Shown: positions 35,172 to 43,436 of the stretch, piece by piece
How positions within the stretch are numbered: position 1 is the first letter of the stretch
Layout of the letters: each line of letters begins with the position of its first letter
Source: Candidatus Pacearchaeota archaeon
GTDB lineage: Archaea > Nanoarchaeota > Nanoarchaeia > Pacearchaeales > GW2011-AR1
DNA length: 64,000 bases
Direction of reading: 5' to 3'
Assembly: GCA_002686195.1 (NCBI GenBank)
Contig: NZAS01000112.1
Coordinates: forward strand, 12,126-76,125
Made by a program: the position numbers and the translations under genes
Notes under the pieces: model-generated
The model's database searches: none
The model's input: the letters and a program-made list of their open reading frames with translations, nothing else
Told to the model about the DNA's origin: nothing

Positions 35172-35806
35172 AGATTAAAAGCGTCTGACCAAATTTTATC
35201 AATACGAAAATGCACATCTGTTCCAGGAAAATCTTTGTAGATACGATCTTTATAACCCCAATTATTTAATTTAGTTGTTGGCGCAAAATGTTTAATACAA
35301 TAATCTTTAAGTGACATGTTACTTAATAACAAGTTATCAACGAACTTAGTAACATCTGCGTGTTCTATATTATAAAAAATGCCTTGATTACTAAAAGTAC
35401 ACATCATAATATTATTGATAACGTCTTTTTTATTGTAACTAGTGCAATTTTTGAATTGATCTTTAAATGTCCAACCATAAAACATAGCAGAAAGTAAATA
35501 TCTAATCAAAAATGTGTAAAATTTACGTTTAAATGCATTATTATTACGAAGTAACATATTAAATTCATATGCTAATCCAGGGTCAATATCGATTGCAATT
35601 AAATACTTTATATGTGTATCAAGTGTACTTAGTCTTTTGAATATTCCTACAAGTTTTTTTCTAAAAGAAAAATCTGATTCATATAAATCAGTATCTGCCA
35701 GTGCTGTAAAGAAAAGCGGGTTCTTTTTTACCCATGGCCCACCAAGCGCTGATGCACATATTTCAAAACCAGTTTTAAATACATGCATTTTGTCTTTTGA
35801 TGACAT
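35168..35806 (-). CDS. Protein related to 31743-32435, MoxR-cassette partner
   Basis: 212 residues, helical, with PWVKKNPLFFTALADTDL near residue 24, resembling the 31743-32435 protein. No catalytic motif. With its paralogue it brackets the MoxR and VWA genes; all four probably act together. It is the first gene after the promoter at 35828-35856. Confidence 0.55.
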   Translation of the reverse strand: MSSKDKMHVFKTGFEICASALGGPWVKKNPLFFTALADTDLYESDFSFRKKLVGIFKRLSTLDTHIKYLIAIDIDPGLAYEFNMLLRNNNAFKRKFYTFLIRYLLSAMFYGWTFKDQFKNCTSYNKKDVINNIMMCTFSNQGIFYNIEHADVTKFVDNLLLSNMSLKDYCIKHFAPTTKLNNWGYKDRIYKDFPGTDVHFRIDKIWSDAFNL

Positions 35807-35827
35807 ATATTGTATACTCCTAAGTAT

Positions 35828-35856
35828 ATAATATCATATTATAAATAAATGTTTCA
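35828..35856 (-). promoter_or_regulatory. Phage promoter (TGAAACA type)
   Basis: TGAAACA and TATTAT with 16 nt between GAAACA and the -10, preceded by TGA. It begins directly after the sigma-factor stop codon and drives the VWA/MoxR cassette. Confidence 0.7.
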
Positions 35857-36597
35857 TTATTTAATTTGCTTCTTAATCTTTTCTAAATCATTATCTGATA
35901 TCTCTAAATCTTCAATGTCAATTGGATCAATTCCAAAACGCATATGAACAATATTTGCTTCACGTTTTGATAATCTATTGATTGCTTTTTGTGTTACCAC
36001 AGTTAAATCTTTAAAGATCACCGTATCTTCAGGTGAAGATACATTAACATCTTCAATTGTATCAATGATATCACGACCTTCCGTGCCTATAGGTGTTTCA
36101 AGCGAAATTGTATTCTTAGGCATGGTCATAATTTTCTTATAATCTTTAATCGTAATATCGATTTCTTCAGATACTTCTTGTGGTGATGGTTCTCGACCAA
36201 GAATGGTTTGTAATTTATCAGTCGTTTTTAATATCTTGCTTTTAAGTAATGTTGTATAAACTGGTTGTCGAATAGTTCTTGATTTATCTGCTATAGCGCG
36301 TGTAATTCCTTGTCTAATCCACCAAACAACATATGTACTTAATTTATAACCATAACGATAATTAAATTTCTCTATACCTCGTATTAAACCGATTGTTCCT
36401 TCTTGAATTAAATCATCAAGCGTTAATGCATTACACTTATATTTCTTTGCAACTGATACTACAAGACGAAGATTTGCGGTAATCATTTTTTCTTTTGCTT
36501 CTTTATCACCTGCTTCAATACGTTTTGCTAATTCAATTTCTTCTTCTTTTGTTAAGAGAGGAGTTTTTGATATTTGTTTAAAGTAATGCTCGATCAC
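35857..36597 (-). CDS. Sigma-70 family factor lacking region 4.2
   Basis: 246 residues. Region 1.2 ([18 protein letters not shown]), region 2 ([48 protein letters not shown]) and region 3 ([12 protein letters not shown]) are well preserved, so core-polymerase binding and -10 recognition should work. Region 4.1 ([17 protein letters not shown]) is present, but the protein stops 20 residues later without the helix-turn-helix that reads -35 boxes. It should direct host polymerase to phage promoters, perhaps with the separate region-4-like protein at 7951-8181. It overlaps the SLOG gene by 20 nt. Confidence 0.88.
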   Translation of the reverse strand: MIEHYFKQISKTPLLTKEEEIELAKRIEAGDKEAKEKMITANLRLVVSVAKKYKCNALTLDDLIQEGTIGLIRGIEKFNYRYGYKLSTYVVWWIRQGITRAIADKSRTIRQPVYTTLLKSKILKTTDKLQTILGREPSPQEVSEEIDITIKDYKKIMTMPKNTISLETPIGTEGRDIIDTIEDVNVSSPEDTVIFKDLTVVTQKAINRLSKREANIVHMRFGIDPIDIEDLEISDNDLEKIKKQIK

Positions 36598-37063
36598 GAT
36601 AATAATCCTTTGCGTTTAACCCTAAGTTTTTACCAATCATATAAATATCAGAATATTTAAGTTTATTCTCACGACTTGCAATATTCATAGTCATAAATGT
36701 GCCTGAATAAGCTTTTTTACCTGTCCAGAAAGCAATCAATCTAGATCCATTACGAACCATCGCTTCATTTCTGTCACGGTAAGTAGTACCCTTTTCAAGT
36801 CCTACAACTTGTGTAGCGTATCTATAAATATCTTTAGGGACCTTACTCAAGTTATATGGTAATATTGCTACATGTTCAGTATCAGGAAAGTATTTTGTAA
36901 TCATTTTTGCTGCAAAATAATCAACACCAATACATCCACCTGTAATAAAACAATTGGGTTTTTCAAGTTTAGAGATAATTTGCTCAATCAATTTGCTATC
37001 ATCATCTGTAATTATCTGAGAACCAGTAAATGCAATAATATTTTTTTCTTTAGTTCCAGACAA
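36578..37063 (-). CDS. SLOG superfamily (DprA/YspA-like) protein
   Basis: 161 residues. AFTGSQ at the N-terminus, [15 protein letters not shown] and [16 protein letters not shown] followed by YSGTFMTM are the glycine-rich nucleotide-binding elements of SLOG (SMF/DprA-LOG) domains. SLOG proteins bind or cleave nucleotide-derived ligands, including NAD+-related signals in bacterial defence. Its position before the sigma factor gives no clear clue. A link to the NAD-related genes on the right side is possible but speculative. Confidence 0.7.
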   Translation of the reverse strand: MSGTKEKNIIAFTGSQIITDDDSKLIEQIISKLEKPNCFITGGCIGVDYFAAKMITKYFPDTEHVAILPYNLSKVPKDIYRYATQVVGLEKGTTYRDRNEAMVRNGSRLIAFWTGKKAYSGTFMTMNIASRENKLKYSDIYMIGKNLGLNAKDYYRDRALL

Positions 37064-37235
37064 TACTTCCTCTATTTTTTGTTTTTAATAATGTATTAAC
37101 AATATTTAATAATCCACGCTCTGTAAATTCTTTACCATATTGTTTTTCAATATTTTCTAAATTATTTAACGTGCTTATTAATGCAAAATTATCAATCATA
37201 TTACTGATTGTGTTAATGATATTATTAGAGCTCAT
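37050..37235 (-). CDS. Small hypothetical protein
   Basis: 61 residues, Asn-rich and helical, overlapping both neighbours by about 10-14 nt. No motif is recognised. Confidence 0.45.
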   Translation of the reverse strand: MSSNNIINTISNMIDNFALISTLNNLENIEKQYGKEFTERGLLNIVNTLLKTKNRGSIVWN

Positions 37236-37407
37236 TGTTTTCTTCTTTATATTCTTGTAGAAGGGATTCTAATATACCTTCATCGTTTAAAATACGTTTT
37301 AAGAAATTATCATCTTCTGGTAGTTCATGAAAACCGTATATTTCTAGTTCATCACCATCATCATCTGGATACGGCCATTCATTATCATGAATATTTATAT
37401 CATTCAT
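37225..37407 (-). CDS. Small acidic protein
   Basis: 60 residues, very acidic (EWPYPDDDGDELEIYG), first gene after the promoter at 37431-37459 and at the head of the sigma-factor operon. Small acidic early proteins of phages often inhibit host enzymes, but nothing specific is visible here. Confidence 0.5.
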   Translation of the reverse strand: MNDINIHDNEWPYPDDDGDELEIYGFHELPEDDNFLKRILNDEGILESLLQEYKEENNEL

Positions 37408-37430
37408 TATTTTTACCTTTCTTTATAAGA

Positions 37431-37459
37431 ATTTTATCATTTTTTTAAAAAATGTTTCA
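37431..37459 (-). promoter_or_regulatory. Phage promoter (TGAAACA type)
   Basis: TGAAACA, then ATGA and TAAAAT at the standard 16-nt distance. It lies 24 nt upstream of the small acidic gene that leads the SLOG-sigma operon, so the phage sigma may promote its own synthesis. Confidence 0.65.
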
Positions 37460-37468
37460 TAAAGATAC

Positions 37469-37816
37469 TCAATTTAATACGTGTGGTATCGTTATACATC
37501 GAATAATATTTTTTGATATTGACTTTTGACTTGGGTACCATACTAAAATATGATTTATACTTGTGGCGTTTGTGCTACGAATAGCAAGCTCATCATTAAG
37601 TGAATTATCAAAATTGTGATTTTCTACTGTATACGCTACAGCTTTAGCATGTGAATTATTATGTGTATCAACATAAAATGTTAAAAATGATGGAAGTGAG
37701 ACAACAAGTACTTTATTTTTATTTATTTCGATAATTTTTGAATTATAAATATTAAAATCTAATTCATGTTTAGTATCAATTTTAACTGAACTGTTTGGTA
37801 ATACTAACTTAAACAT
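37469..37816 (-). CDS. Hypothetical protein
   Basis: 115 residues, beta-rich with many Val/Ile/Ser; no family recognised. It overlaps the upstream gene by 8 nt. Confidence 0.5.
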   Translation of the reverse strand: MFKLVLPNSSVKIDTKHELDFNIYNSKIIEINKNKVLVVSLPSFLTFYVDTHNNSHAKAVAYTVENHNFDNSLNDELAIRSTNATSINHILVWYPSQKSISKNIIRCITIPHVLN

Positions 37817-38135
37817 CTTCTATATTTTCCTTAAGAGAGTTATTTATGATAGTACCTTTCATATTATTCTCTAAGTATTTTATTCGTTCTTGAATATATT
37901 TTTTTAATTTGGTATCGTCTATTAAAAATTCAATAGGAATACAACTAAAAACTTTACCAGCTTTTGCAAATAAGACACCTTCTTGTGTAAATGTTACACC
38001 ATCATTATAAATGAATTGTTGTTTATTACTAAATAATGCATTATGATTTATTTCACATGCAGCATTTGCAAATGCTTTTTGTAACTTCAATAAGAGATTA
38101 TAATTTTCTTTAGTTAAAAGATCTTTATCATTCAT
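37809..38135 (-). CDS. Hypothetical protein
   Basis: 108 residues; helical start, then a beta region, then a helical end. No motif. It starts 3 nt after the stop of the upstream gene. Confidence 0.5.
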   Translation of the reverse strand: MNDKDLLTKENYNLLLKLQKAFANAACEINHNALFSNKQQFIYNDGVTFTQEGVLFAKAGKVFSCIPIEFLIDDTKLKKYIQERIKYLENNMKGTIINNSLKENIEDV

Positions 38136-38138
38136 TAT

Positions 38139-38450
38139 TTATATCTGATCAAGTATATGAACGTTAATGAAATCACCCATAAAATGGGATATTACTAATT
38201 CAATTCTTGTATTATCACGTACCCAATGTGTTAACGATCCTTTATTAAATCCAGGTTCTGAATTTCTATTTCGAATATATCCTGCTTCTGTTAATATTTT
38301 CAAAAGTTCAGGTACGTGATAATGTTTTTCAAGCGTATGTATTGACACACGCCCTTCTGTAATTGCTTCAAATATTTCTGTGTGTTTGGAATTTTGTTTT
38401 GCCCATGATGGAGCATTAAGTATCTCATCAAGTTTTTTAAAAATATTCAT
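38139..38450 (-). CDS. Hypothetical protein, winged-helix-like
   Basis: 103 residues. The segment HTLEKHYHVPELLKILTEAGYI could form a helix-turn-helix followed by a wing, but this is a weak resemblance. It lies directly after the tRNA-Ile gene on the same transcript. Confidence 0.5.
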   Translation of the reverse strand: MNIFKKLDEILNAPSWAKQNSKHTEIFEAITEGRVSIHTLEKHYHVPELLKILTEAGYIRNRNSEPGFNKGSLTHWVRDNTRIELVISHFMGDFINVHILDQI

Positions 38451-38466
38451 TATATACCTTTATGGG

Positions 38467-38540
38467 TGTGCTTACAAGGATTTGAACCTTGAGCTTTCGG
38501 TTATCAGCCGAATATTTTCACCTAATTAAACTATAAGCAC
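38467..38540 (-). tRNA. tRNA-Ile (anticodon GAU)
   Basis: A 74-nt cloverleaf: acceptor GTGCTTA/TAAGCAC (7 bp), D-arm with GG in the loop, anticodon stem TTCGG/CCGAA around the loop CTGATAA (anticodon GAT, T33 and A37 present), and a T-arm CAAGG-TTCAAAT-CCTTG. The discriminator is A and CCA is not encoded (ACCC follows), so the phage or host CCA enzyme must finish it. It may compensate for AT-rich codon use. Confidence 0.88.
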
Positions 38541-38755
38541 TAATCCTCAAGAATTACTCTAATTCTTGGATTCGTATATTCTTCTAAGTGCCAAACTTGA
38601 CTTCTATTACCATTTTTCCATAAGATACTAATATCTAAGCCTCCTCTAGTATCTTCTAAATGAGTTATTTCTCCATGTGTTCCAAGGCGAGATACTAATT
38701 TCATTCCAACTTTAATATCAGATTCGTTTAAATTACCAAGATATACAATGTTCAT
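38540..38755 (-). CDS. Small beta-rich protein
   Basis: 71 residues; MNIVYLGNLNESDIKVGMKL followed by alternating hydrophobic strands suggests a small beta-barrel such as a KOW/SH3-like fold. Its stop codon touches the 5' end of the tRNA-Ile gene. The promoter at 38762-38790 is 7 nt upstream of the ATG, so it leads this transcript. Confidence 0.5.
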   Translation of the reverse strand: MNIVYLGNLNESDIKVGMKLVSRLGTHGEITHLEDTRGGLDISILWKNGNRSQVWHLEEYTNPRIRVILED

Positions 38756-38761
38756 ATTAAT

Positions 38762-38790
38762 ATTATATTACATTATAAATAAATGTTTCA
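38762..38790 (-). promoter_or_regulatory. Phage promoter (TGAAACA type)
   Basis: TGAAACA, 16 nt, TATAAT (preceded by TGTAA rather than TGA). It is very close to the ATG of the 71-residue gene (the -10 ends 7 nt upstream), so that transcript would be almost leaderless, and tRNA-Ile lies on it. Confidence 0.6.
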
Positions 38791-38792
38791 GA

Positions 38793-39044
38793 TTATGAGT
38801 TGAGCTTGTGAATTAGTTCTAAGTTTAAACGTTTTGCCATTTGTTTTGCAATATGCTCTTTAAGATTAGTTGTAGCCCAATTATCAAGAGGTTTGCTTGT
38901 TTTTCTATCTATGACTGCCCAACTAAATTTTCCCTCTTTTCCGATACATTTAGCAACATAACGAATATATAAACGTATAATATTATTAGCTTTTTCATTA
39001 TTAGATGTACTATCAATATTGATTCGCTTATTTATATTCTTCAC
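38793..39044 (-). CDS. Hypothetical protein
   Basis: 83 residues, basic, with a central beta hairpin (GKFSWAVIDRKTSKPLDNWA) that resembles small nucleic-acid-binding or phage host-takeover proteins; no family assigned. Confidence 0.45.
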   Translation of the reverse strand: MKNINKRINIDSTSNNEKANNIIRLYIRYVAKCIGKEGKFSWAVIDRKTSKPLDNWATTNLKEHIAKQMAKRLNLELIHKLNS

Positions 39045-39249
39045 ATATATAAGTATCTCAATATTACGTGTGTTACTTGCAATAATAATTTACGTGTTAA
39101 TTTTTTGTTGTATGAGTTTATACTTTTATTATTCTCTTATTTATAACAATGTATTTCTATCAAATAATCATCTATAAATGCTCTCAGGGCCCACAGCCTA
39201 AGCAGAAACATTATTTATAGTTATATATTACATAATCATTTCATTGATA
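39045..39249. other. Non-coding gap with a small GC-rich hairpin
   Basis: No open frame of note in this 205-nt gap. It is AT-rich except for a short GC-rich island near 39178-39206, where TGCT and AGG pair with CCT and AGCA to form a hairpin around GCCCACAG. The rest shows no tRNA or promoter of the common type. A small regulatory RNA or a terminator are both possible. Confidence 0.35.
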
Positions 39250-39540
39250 TTAGATGACTTCTATTCCAACAAGTTTATATTGCCCATAGCGATGAAGTGT
39301 GTCGTAATCAAAAACTTCATGATTATTACGTGTAAATATGAACAACCATTTATCACATTTTAAAGCAAATGCATTTTGAAAAAATATTGTTGTTCCACTT
39401 TTAAAAAGCAAGTGCACACAATGATTAAAACACGAATTATTTACATATATTTCTTTATACAATTGTTTTGCTTTTTTAAGCGCTTCAAGATAGCTAATAG
39501 GTCCTGTCAAATTTTTCATATTATAACTTACATGTTTCAA
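39250..39540 (-). CDS. Hypothetical protein
   Basis: 96 residues, aromatic and basic, no recognised family. Two start codons are possible (39540 and 39519); the first overlaps the exonuclease stop by 20 nt. TTATAAT lies between them. Confidence 0.5.
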   Translation of the reverse strand: MKHVSYNMKNLTGPISYLEALKKAKQLYKEIYVNNSCFNHCVHLLFKSGTTIFFQNAFALKCDKWLFIFTRNNHEVFDYDTLHRYGQYKLVGIEVI

Positions 39541-40096
39541 TAATTTTTCTTAGAATTTTTGCAATATTTTCTGCATCATCGTGCCCACGATGATGTGTTC
39601 CTTCCAGTGGAAGATTAAAATACTTTAACCCATTAGGCATACCACATTCGTAACCATTATTACATAAAAGTGCAAATAGTGATTTTACATTCATATGACG
39701 TGGACCAAAAGGATATAAGTTACTTTTGAATGGATAAATTTTTTGCATACGCTCAAACATTTTTCGATCATAGTCACCCCAACTTGCCCACATTCTTGAT
39801 TTTGTAAAATACTCATACTTTAGAATATCAATAGCTTCGATATAATTAACACCTTGTTCATTAATTAAATCTTGTGTTAGTGTTGTTAATTCTGTGCAAA
39901 ATGTACTGATACTAGATTTTATTGGTTTTAATAAGATACTTTTCTTGTTTGTTATTTCAAATGTGTCTAAGTGAAGACAACAAACTCCTATTTCAATAAT
40001 TTCACTAGTTTGATTTTTAGATGCACCAGTTTCCCAGCATGTACTTTCAACATCAATAACGTTAATTATTTTATGTCGTCTCTTATTTTTGCCCAT
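39521..40096 (-). CDS. ERI1/KapD-like DEDDh exonuclease
   Basis: 191 residues. INVIDVESTCWE holds the first acidic pair, EIIEIGVCCL follows, SWGDYDRKMFE carries the middle Asp, and GTHHRGHDDAENIA gives the catalytic His and last Asp. This order, including the ST-x-W after DVE, is that of ERI1-type 3'-5' exoribonucleases, which trim structured RNA ends. With the tRNAs, ligases and Ro60 here, RNA 3'-end processing is a plausible role. Confidence 0.82.
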   Translation of the reverse strand: MGKNKRRHKIINVIDVESTCWETGASKNQTSEIIEIGVCCLHLDTFEITNKKSILLKPIKSSISTFCTELTTLTQDLINEQGVNYIEAIDILKYEYFTKSRMWASWGDYDRKMFERMQKIYPFKSNLYPFGPRHMNVKSLFALLCNNGYECGMPNGLKYFNLPLEGTHHRGHDDAENIAKILRKIIETCKL

Positions 40097-40352
40097 AATA
40101 GCTCTTAGGTTTATTTAGTTCTGGAAAACATCGTTTACAACCAATATTATAACAACGTGGTCCTTCACCTGCTTGATGATTAGTTGTTCTGACTGTTTTT
40201 GTACGTTGCGCTTTTAATCGTGACCGTTTTGCCGATCTCGTTTCTTTCTTTTTTCCGCCAGCCATTGCTTCATATCGTTGTTTACGAATTTGATTTTTTG
40301 ACTTTAACTTCAATTTTTGTTGTTGCGCTCGTCTTTTTGCTGCTTTACTCAT
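40083..40352 (-). CDS. Highly basic small protein
   Basis: 89 residues, over one third Lys/Arg, ending with GPRCYNIGCKRCFPE, a Cys cluster that may bind metal. Probably binds nucleic acid or ribosomes. Function unknown. It overlaps both neighbours by 8-14 nt. Confidence 0.5.
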   Translation of the reverse strand: MSKAAKRRAQQQKLKLKSKNQIRKQRYEAMAGGKKKETRSAKRSRLKAQRTKTVRTTNHQAGEGPRCYNIGCKRCFPELNKPKSYYGQK

Positions 40353-40560
40353 TTGCTCTACTCGTGTGAGATGTAATTGTAGTACCAGCAGATAGCCATG
40401 TTTGCGGTGCTAGTTTCATTTTAATTACTGGTAAATCACTATCTTTTATTGCCCCACATTCTTCACATGTTGGTACAGGTGGAATAACTCCCCACCATAC
40501 TTGTGGTACAGTGACATAACCTTCACAGATTGAACATTTACCAATTATTTTATTATACAT
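40345..40560 (-). CDS. Small zinc-ribbon protein
   Basis: 71 residues with two CxxC pairs, KCSICEG and TCEECGA, about 22 residues apart, a standard zinc ribbon. No further domain. Confidence 0.55.
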   Translation of the reverse strand: MYNKIIGKCSICEGYVTVPQVWWGVIPPVPTCEECGAIKDSDLPVIKMKLAPQTWLSAGTTITSHTSRANE

Positions 40561-40564
40561 AATA

Positions 40565-41191
40565 TTATTCCTCTGTAATCAATTTTACTTTATTTATTGG
40601 ATTTGTTTCAATATTTTGAACAATTTGTTTTAGAAAAGAGTTCACTTCGTTTTGTGGCATTTCACCTAAATCTTTATATGGATTTGGTGTTACATACATT
40701 CGATCTGATAATTTCTTTATCATTTTACCAGCAGGATCATTATCACTTATTGATATAATTGCTTGAGGCAACATACGTAACCATGTTCTCAATCGTTTAT
40801 CACCCGTTGCGTTCAATATTGCAATAGCAGGATATCCAGCATTATGTATTTTATTAGCATCAAAGATGCCTTCTGTAATAAATAAATACTTATCAAGTTT
40901 ATTATAAGTGTCTAAACCCCAAACAGCTATAGCAACATTTCTATTATCAGCTCGTGTTACGTATGTATAATATCTTCTAAGTATTGGCACTACTTTGGAT
41001 GCTTCTTTTCCTTTTATTCCTTTTGGATTATATCTTTGATATCCTATTAACTGACCTGACAAATTATATAATAAGAAAACTGCAGTCCTTGTTTCTTTAT
41101 CAAGAATGGTATTTGTTTTTTCAAGATCAATGCCTCTAGAGCGTAGGTGTTGCTCTATTTCATAGATTAGAAATCGCTTTAACATATTCAC
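40565..41191 (-). CDS. TOPRIM-domain protein (primase-like)
   Basis: 208 residues. YLFITEGIFDANKIHNAG carries the first catalytic Glu and IISISDNDPAGKMI the DxD of the TOPRIM fold; the preceding LIGYQRYNPKG resembles the RNA-polymerase-basic segment of DnaG-type primases. The zinc finger and helicase-binding domains are missing, as in some phage split primases. It may be a stand-alone primase core or an RNA-processing TOPRIM enzyme. Confidence 0.75.
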   Translation of the reverse strand: MNMLKRFLIYEIEQHLRSRGIDLEKTNTILDKETRTAVFLLYNLSGQLIGYQRYNPKGIKGKEASKVVPILRRYYTYVTRADNRNVAIAVWGLDTYNKLDKYLFITEGIFDANKIHNAGYPAIAILNATGDKRLRTWLRMLPQAIISISDNDPAGKMIKKLSDRMYVTPNPYKDLGEMPQNEVNSFLKQIVQNIETNPINKVKLITEE

Positions 41192-41265
41192 ATTTATAAA
41201 TATTTAGATTATCGATTGATGTCTATTTTAAGCATTTAAAACATGAACAGAAACAGTTCGTATAC

Positions 41266-41514
41266 TTATTTTTCTTTCTTCTTTTTCTTTGATTGTTTAT
41301 TTTTTTTAGAGCTTTTGAATTTATCTTTCAAACGTTGTATCGTTACAATACCTTCAAGTTTAGCACGTTCTTTTTTTGCCCCAAGATCTTTTCCAAAACG
41401 ATTATCAAGTTCAGCTAATTGCTCATCTGAACTTCGTGCTTCATATAATACTTGACGGTTTACGGCGTCAATTCGTCTTTGTTTTTTACGTTCCGGAAAA
41501 TTCATTCGTTTCAT
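41266..41514 (-). CDS. Small basic coiled-coil protein
   Basis: 82 residues, alternating Lys/Arg and Glu, ending in a run of Lys/Ser. Probably a helical nucleic-acid-binding protein. It starts 2 nt after the stop of the membrane protein upstream. Confidence 0.45.
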   Translation of the reverse strand: MKRMNFPERKKQRRIDAVNRQVLYEARSSDEQLAELDNRFGKDLGAKKERAKLEGIVTIQRLKDKFKSSKKNKQSKKKKKEK

Positions 41515-41516
41515 TT

Positions 41517-42140
41517 TTATTCCTTTATTGTGTTGTATAATTCATGTTCACATACATCTAATACATCCTGTGCGGTTGCGCTTTCAATTTCTTCTTGTTC
41601 TTTGCTCAAAATCCACCTTTCCATAGCTGCATGAATTTCGTTTGGCATTATTTCATCAATCATATATTGTGGACCAATAAGTCTAAGTTCATTATGGTAT
41701 GCGTCTGCTACTAATCTAAGCTCATCAATGAACTTTATATTGAGTATTTTCATTAGAAAAAATATGTTTATAAACATAAAGAATAGTATTACAGGAAACA
41801 CTCCAACTCCACTAAATAATGATATTGTAATAAATACTATAGAAGAGCACCCCGATAGTATTAAACCTTCCTTTGCGCTGTCAAAATTGACATCATTATT
41901 AAAAACTTTCAAGCGTCTTCTAAGTGAAGGTTTTTCTTCAACGCTTTTAACAAGAATATTTATTGCGTATACACTTGCATAAGCATTATATTTTTGCATT
42001 GCGGTTGCAATATCTTCTTTTCTAATTCTTGAACGAAGCTTTTTAATCAAATTCAATTCTAATGCTGTTGGAAGTCCGCCTTTCTTCACATCAATAATTG
42101 CGTCTTCTAATTCTATACGTGAAAATTCAGATGTTGACAT
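41517..42140 (-). CDS. Membrane protein with a central hairpin of two helices
   Basis: 207 residues. Two hydrophobic segments (about residues 94-112 and 115-133) make a membrane hairpin, with charged helical domains on both sides that would face the cytoplasm. No family recognised. It overlaps the Thg1-like gene by 14 nt. Confidence 0.55.
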   Translation of the reverse strand: MSTSEFSRIELEDAIIDVKKGGLPTALELNLIKKLRSRIRKEDIATAMQKYNAYASVYAINILVKSVEEKPSLRRRLKVFNNDVNFDSAKEGLILSGCSSIVFITISLFSGVGVFPVILFFMFINIFFLMKILNIKFIDELRLVADAYHNELRLIGPQYMIDEIMPNEIHAAMERWILSKEQEEIESATAQDVLDVCEHELYNTIKE

Positions 42141-42825
42141 ATTTGTTAATATATTCTCTATTTTCTATAAAATGAGGAACATTCCAATCAACTTTCCAAT
42201 TTCCATTATTGTCTTTTTTAGTACATGCTCCACGTTTTTGCCAATCTAAACATTGTGACCAATCAATTGCTTTATCAATAGAAAGTTTTAATATAAGTTC
42301 ATCACAGTTTAGATTTTGTAAACTTTTATGTGAAAAAAAAGCTTGTGCTAATGATTGAACAGAATTTCGTATAGCGTCTTGTTGACGCCATATTACGTAG
42401 TTACATACTTCTTCTTTGGGAAGTACAAAACATCGTGCATCAAATGTTGCTGTTGCTATATGACTTTTATATGATTGATTAAATGCCATAGTTGCAATAC
42501 TTGCTGAAACAGATGCAATTTTTTGCACACTTTTATTGAACCAAGGTTGCGTATTTAATTGATCATAATCAGTTACAAGAACTGAGATTTCATCGCCCTG
42601 CCAATAAGCAAGTTTAGCGCCGACAATATTTCTACAAAGAGCTAAACTAGTATCTGCTATGGCAATAGTTACATTTTTATCCCATGGTTTTTCTGCATTT
42701 TTCAAGAGTGTATGAAATGCACGCCCATCAACACGTATAATCATAGGCATACGTCGCGTTAACAATTGTCTTGAAACATTTTCGTACTGTTTCATACGAT
42801 TACCAAGGCTTGTTTTATCGCTCAT
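42127..42825 (-). CDS. thg1: Thg1-like protein (tRNA-His guanylyltransferase / 3'-5' polymerase)
   Basis: 232 residues. IIRVDGRAFHTL carries the first metal-binding Asp and LAYWQGDEISVL the GDE motif that completes the catalytic site; FDARCFVLP and NYVIWRQQDAIRNSV follow as in Thg1-like proteins. Eukaryotic Thg1 adds G-1 to tRNA-His; bacterial and phage Thg1-like proteins repair 5'-truncated tRNAs by templated 3'-5' addition. With RNA ligases and a CCA enzyme in the same phage, a tRNA-repair role is attractive. Confidence 0.88.
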   Translation of the reverse strand: MSDKTSLGNRMKQYENVSRQLLTRRMPMIIRVDGRAFHTLLKNAEKPWDKNVTIAIADTSLALCRNIVGAKLAYWQGDEISVLVTDYDQLNTQPWFNKSVQKIASVSASIATMAFNQSYKSHIATATFDARCFVLPKEEVCNYVIWRQQDAIRNSVQSLAQAFFSHKSLQNLNCDELILKLSIDKAIDWSQCLDWQKRGACTKKDNNGNWKVDWNVPHFIENREYINKYVNI

Positions 42826-43015
42826 AATTTTCGCTTCTTACATCTAATATCTTAGCAAGTTTTTTATTTTTTCTATTCACAATCTCACAAAAGTTTTTAT
42901 AATCTTTTTCACTAAATTCTATTAACGTATTATCAAACAATTCATTGATATAAATGCGCTCAGCAAATCTGCCTAATATAAATGCTAAAGTAATTAATGT
43001 TAATATTAGAAGCAT
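42815..43015 (-). CDS. Small single-span membrane protein
   Basis: 66 residues: MLLILTLITLAFILGRF forms an N-terminal membrane segment followed by a charged cytoplasmic helix. It overlaps the Thg1-like gene by 11 nt. Function unknown. Confidence 0.5.
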   Translation of the reverse strand: MLLILTLITLAFILGRFAERIYINELFDNTLIEFSEKDYKNFCEIVNRKNKKLAKILDVRSENYER

Positions 43016-43023
43016 TTATATTA

Positions 43024-43320
43024 TTAGTTATCAATTATTGGAATGTTAAATAATGAATGATATGTAACGTCGGCACCACTAGTAAACACCCAACAAGGTT
43101 TACCTTCTAGTTCTTCAATTTTCAAAATGTTTGCATCTTTTAGAAGTGATTTAATTTTATTACCTGTAAACTCTAAAGTATTACAACTTTTTTCACTCAT
43201 CCAAACAGTAAACCATAAGCGTGGTTCTATATTTCCTTTAATGCGTAAACCATAGCTAACATTTTTAATTATAGCTAAGCGCTTAATGATTGTTTTGGAA
43301 TCATCATATGACATGTTCAC
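43024..43320 (-). CDS. Hypothetical protein
   Basis: 98 residues, alpha/beta, no motif. It can start at GTG 43320, which overlaps the TAG of the small basic gene upstream, or at ATG 43314 (MSYDDSKT). Confidence 0.5.
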   Translation of the reverse strand: MNMSYDDSKTIIKRLAIIKNVSYGLRIKGNIEPRLWFTVWMSEKSCNTLEFTGNKIKSLLKDANILKIEELEGKPCWVFTSGADVTYHSLFNIPIIDN

Positions 43321-43436
43321 TATTTCTTTTTATACTTCTTAACTTTTTTCTTATTCTTTTTGAAAGTAATATCTTCTTTGAAGCGATATGAGTTTTCTTT
43401 TTCTCTTTTTTTATCTCGTCGATTCCATTTATTCAT
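43320..43436 (-). CDS. Very small basic protein (38 aa)
   Basis: An ATG at 43436, overlapping the stop of the upstream gene (ATGA), opens a 38-codon frame that is half Lys/Arg and begins MNKWNRRDKKREKEN. It fills a gap between coupled genes. Its stop is TAG, joined to the GTG of the next gene (TAGTG). Confidence 0.45.
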   Translation of the reverse strand: MNKWNRRDKKREKENSYRFKEDITFKKNKKKVKKYKKK

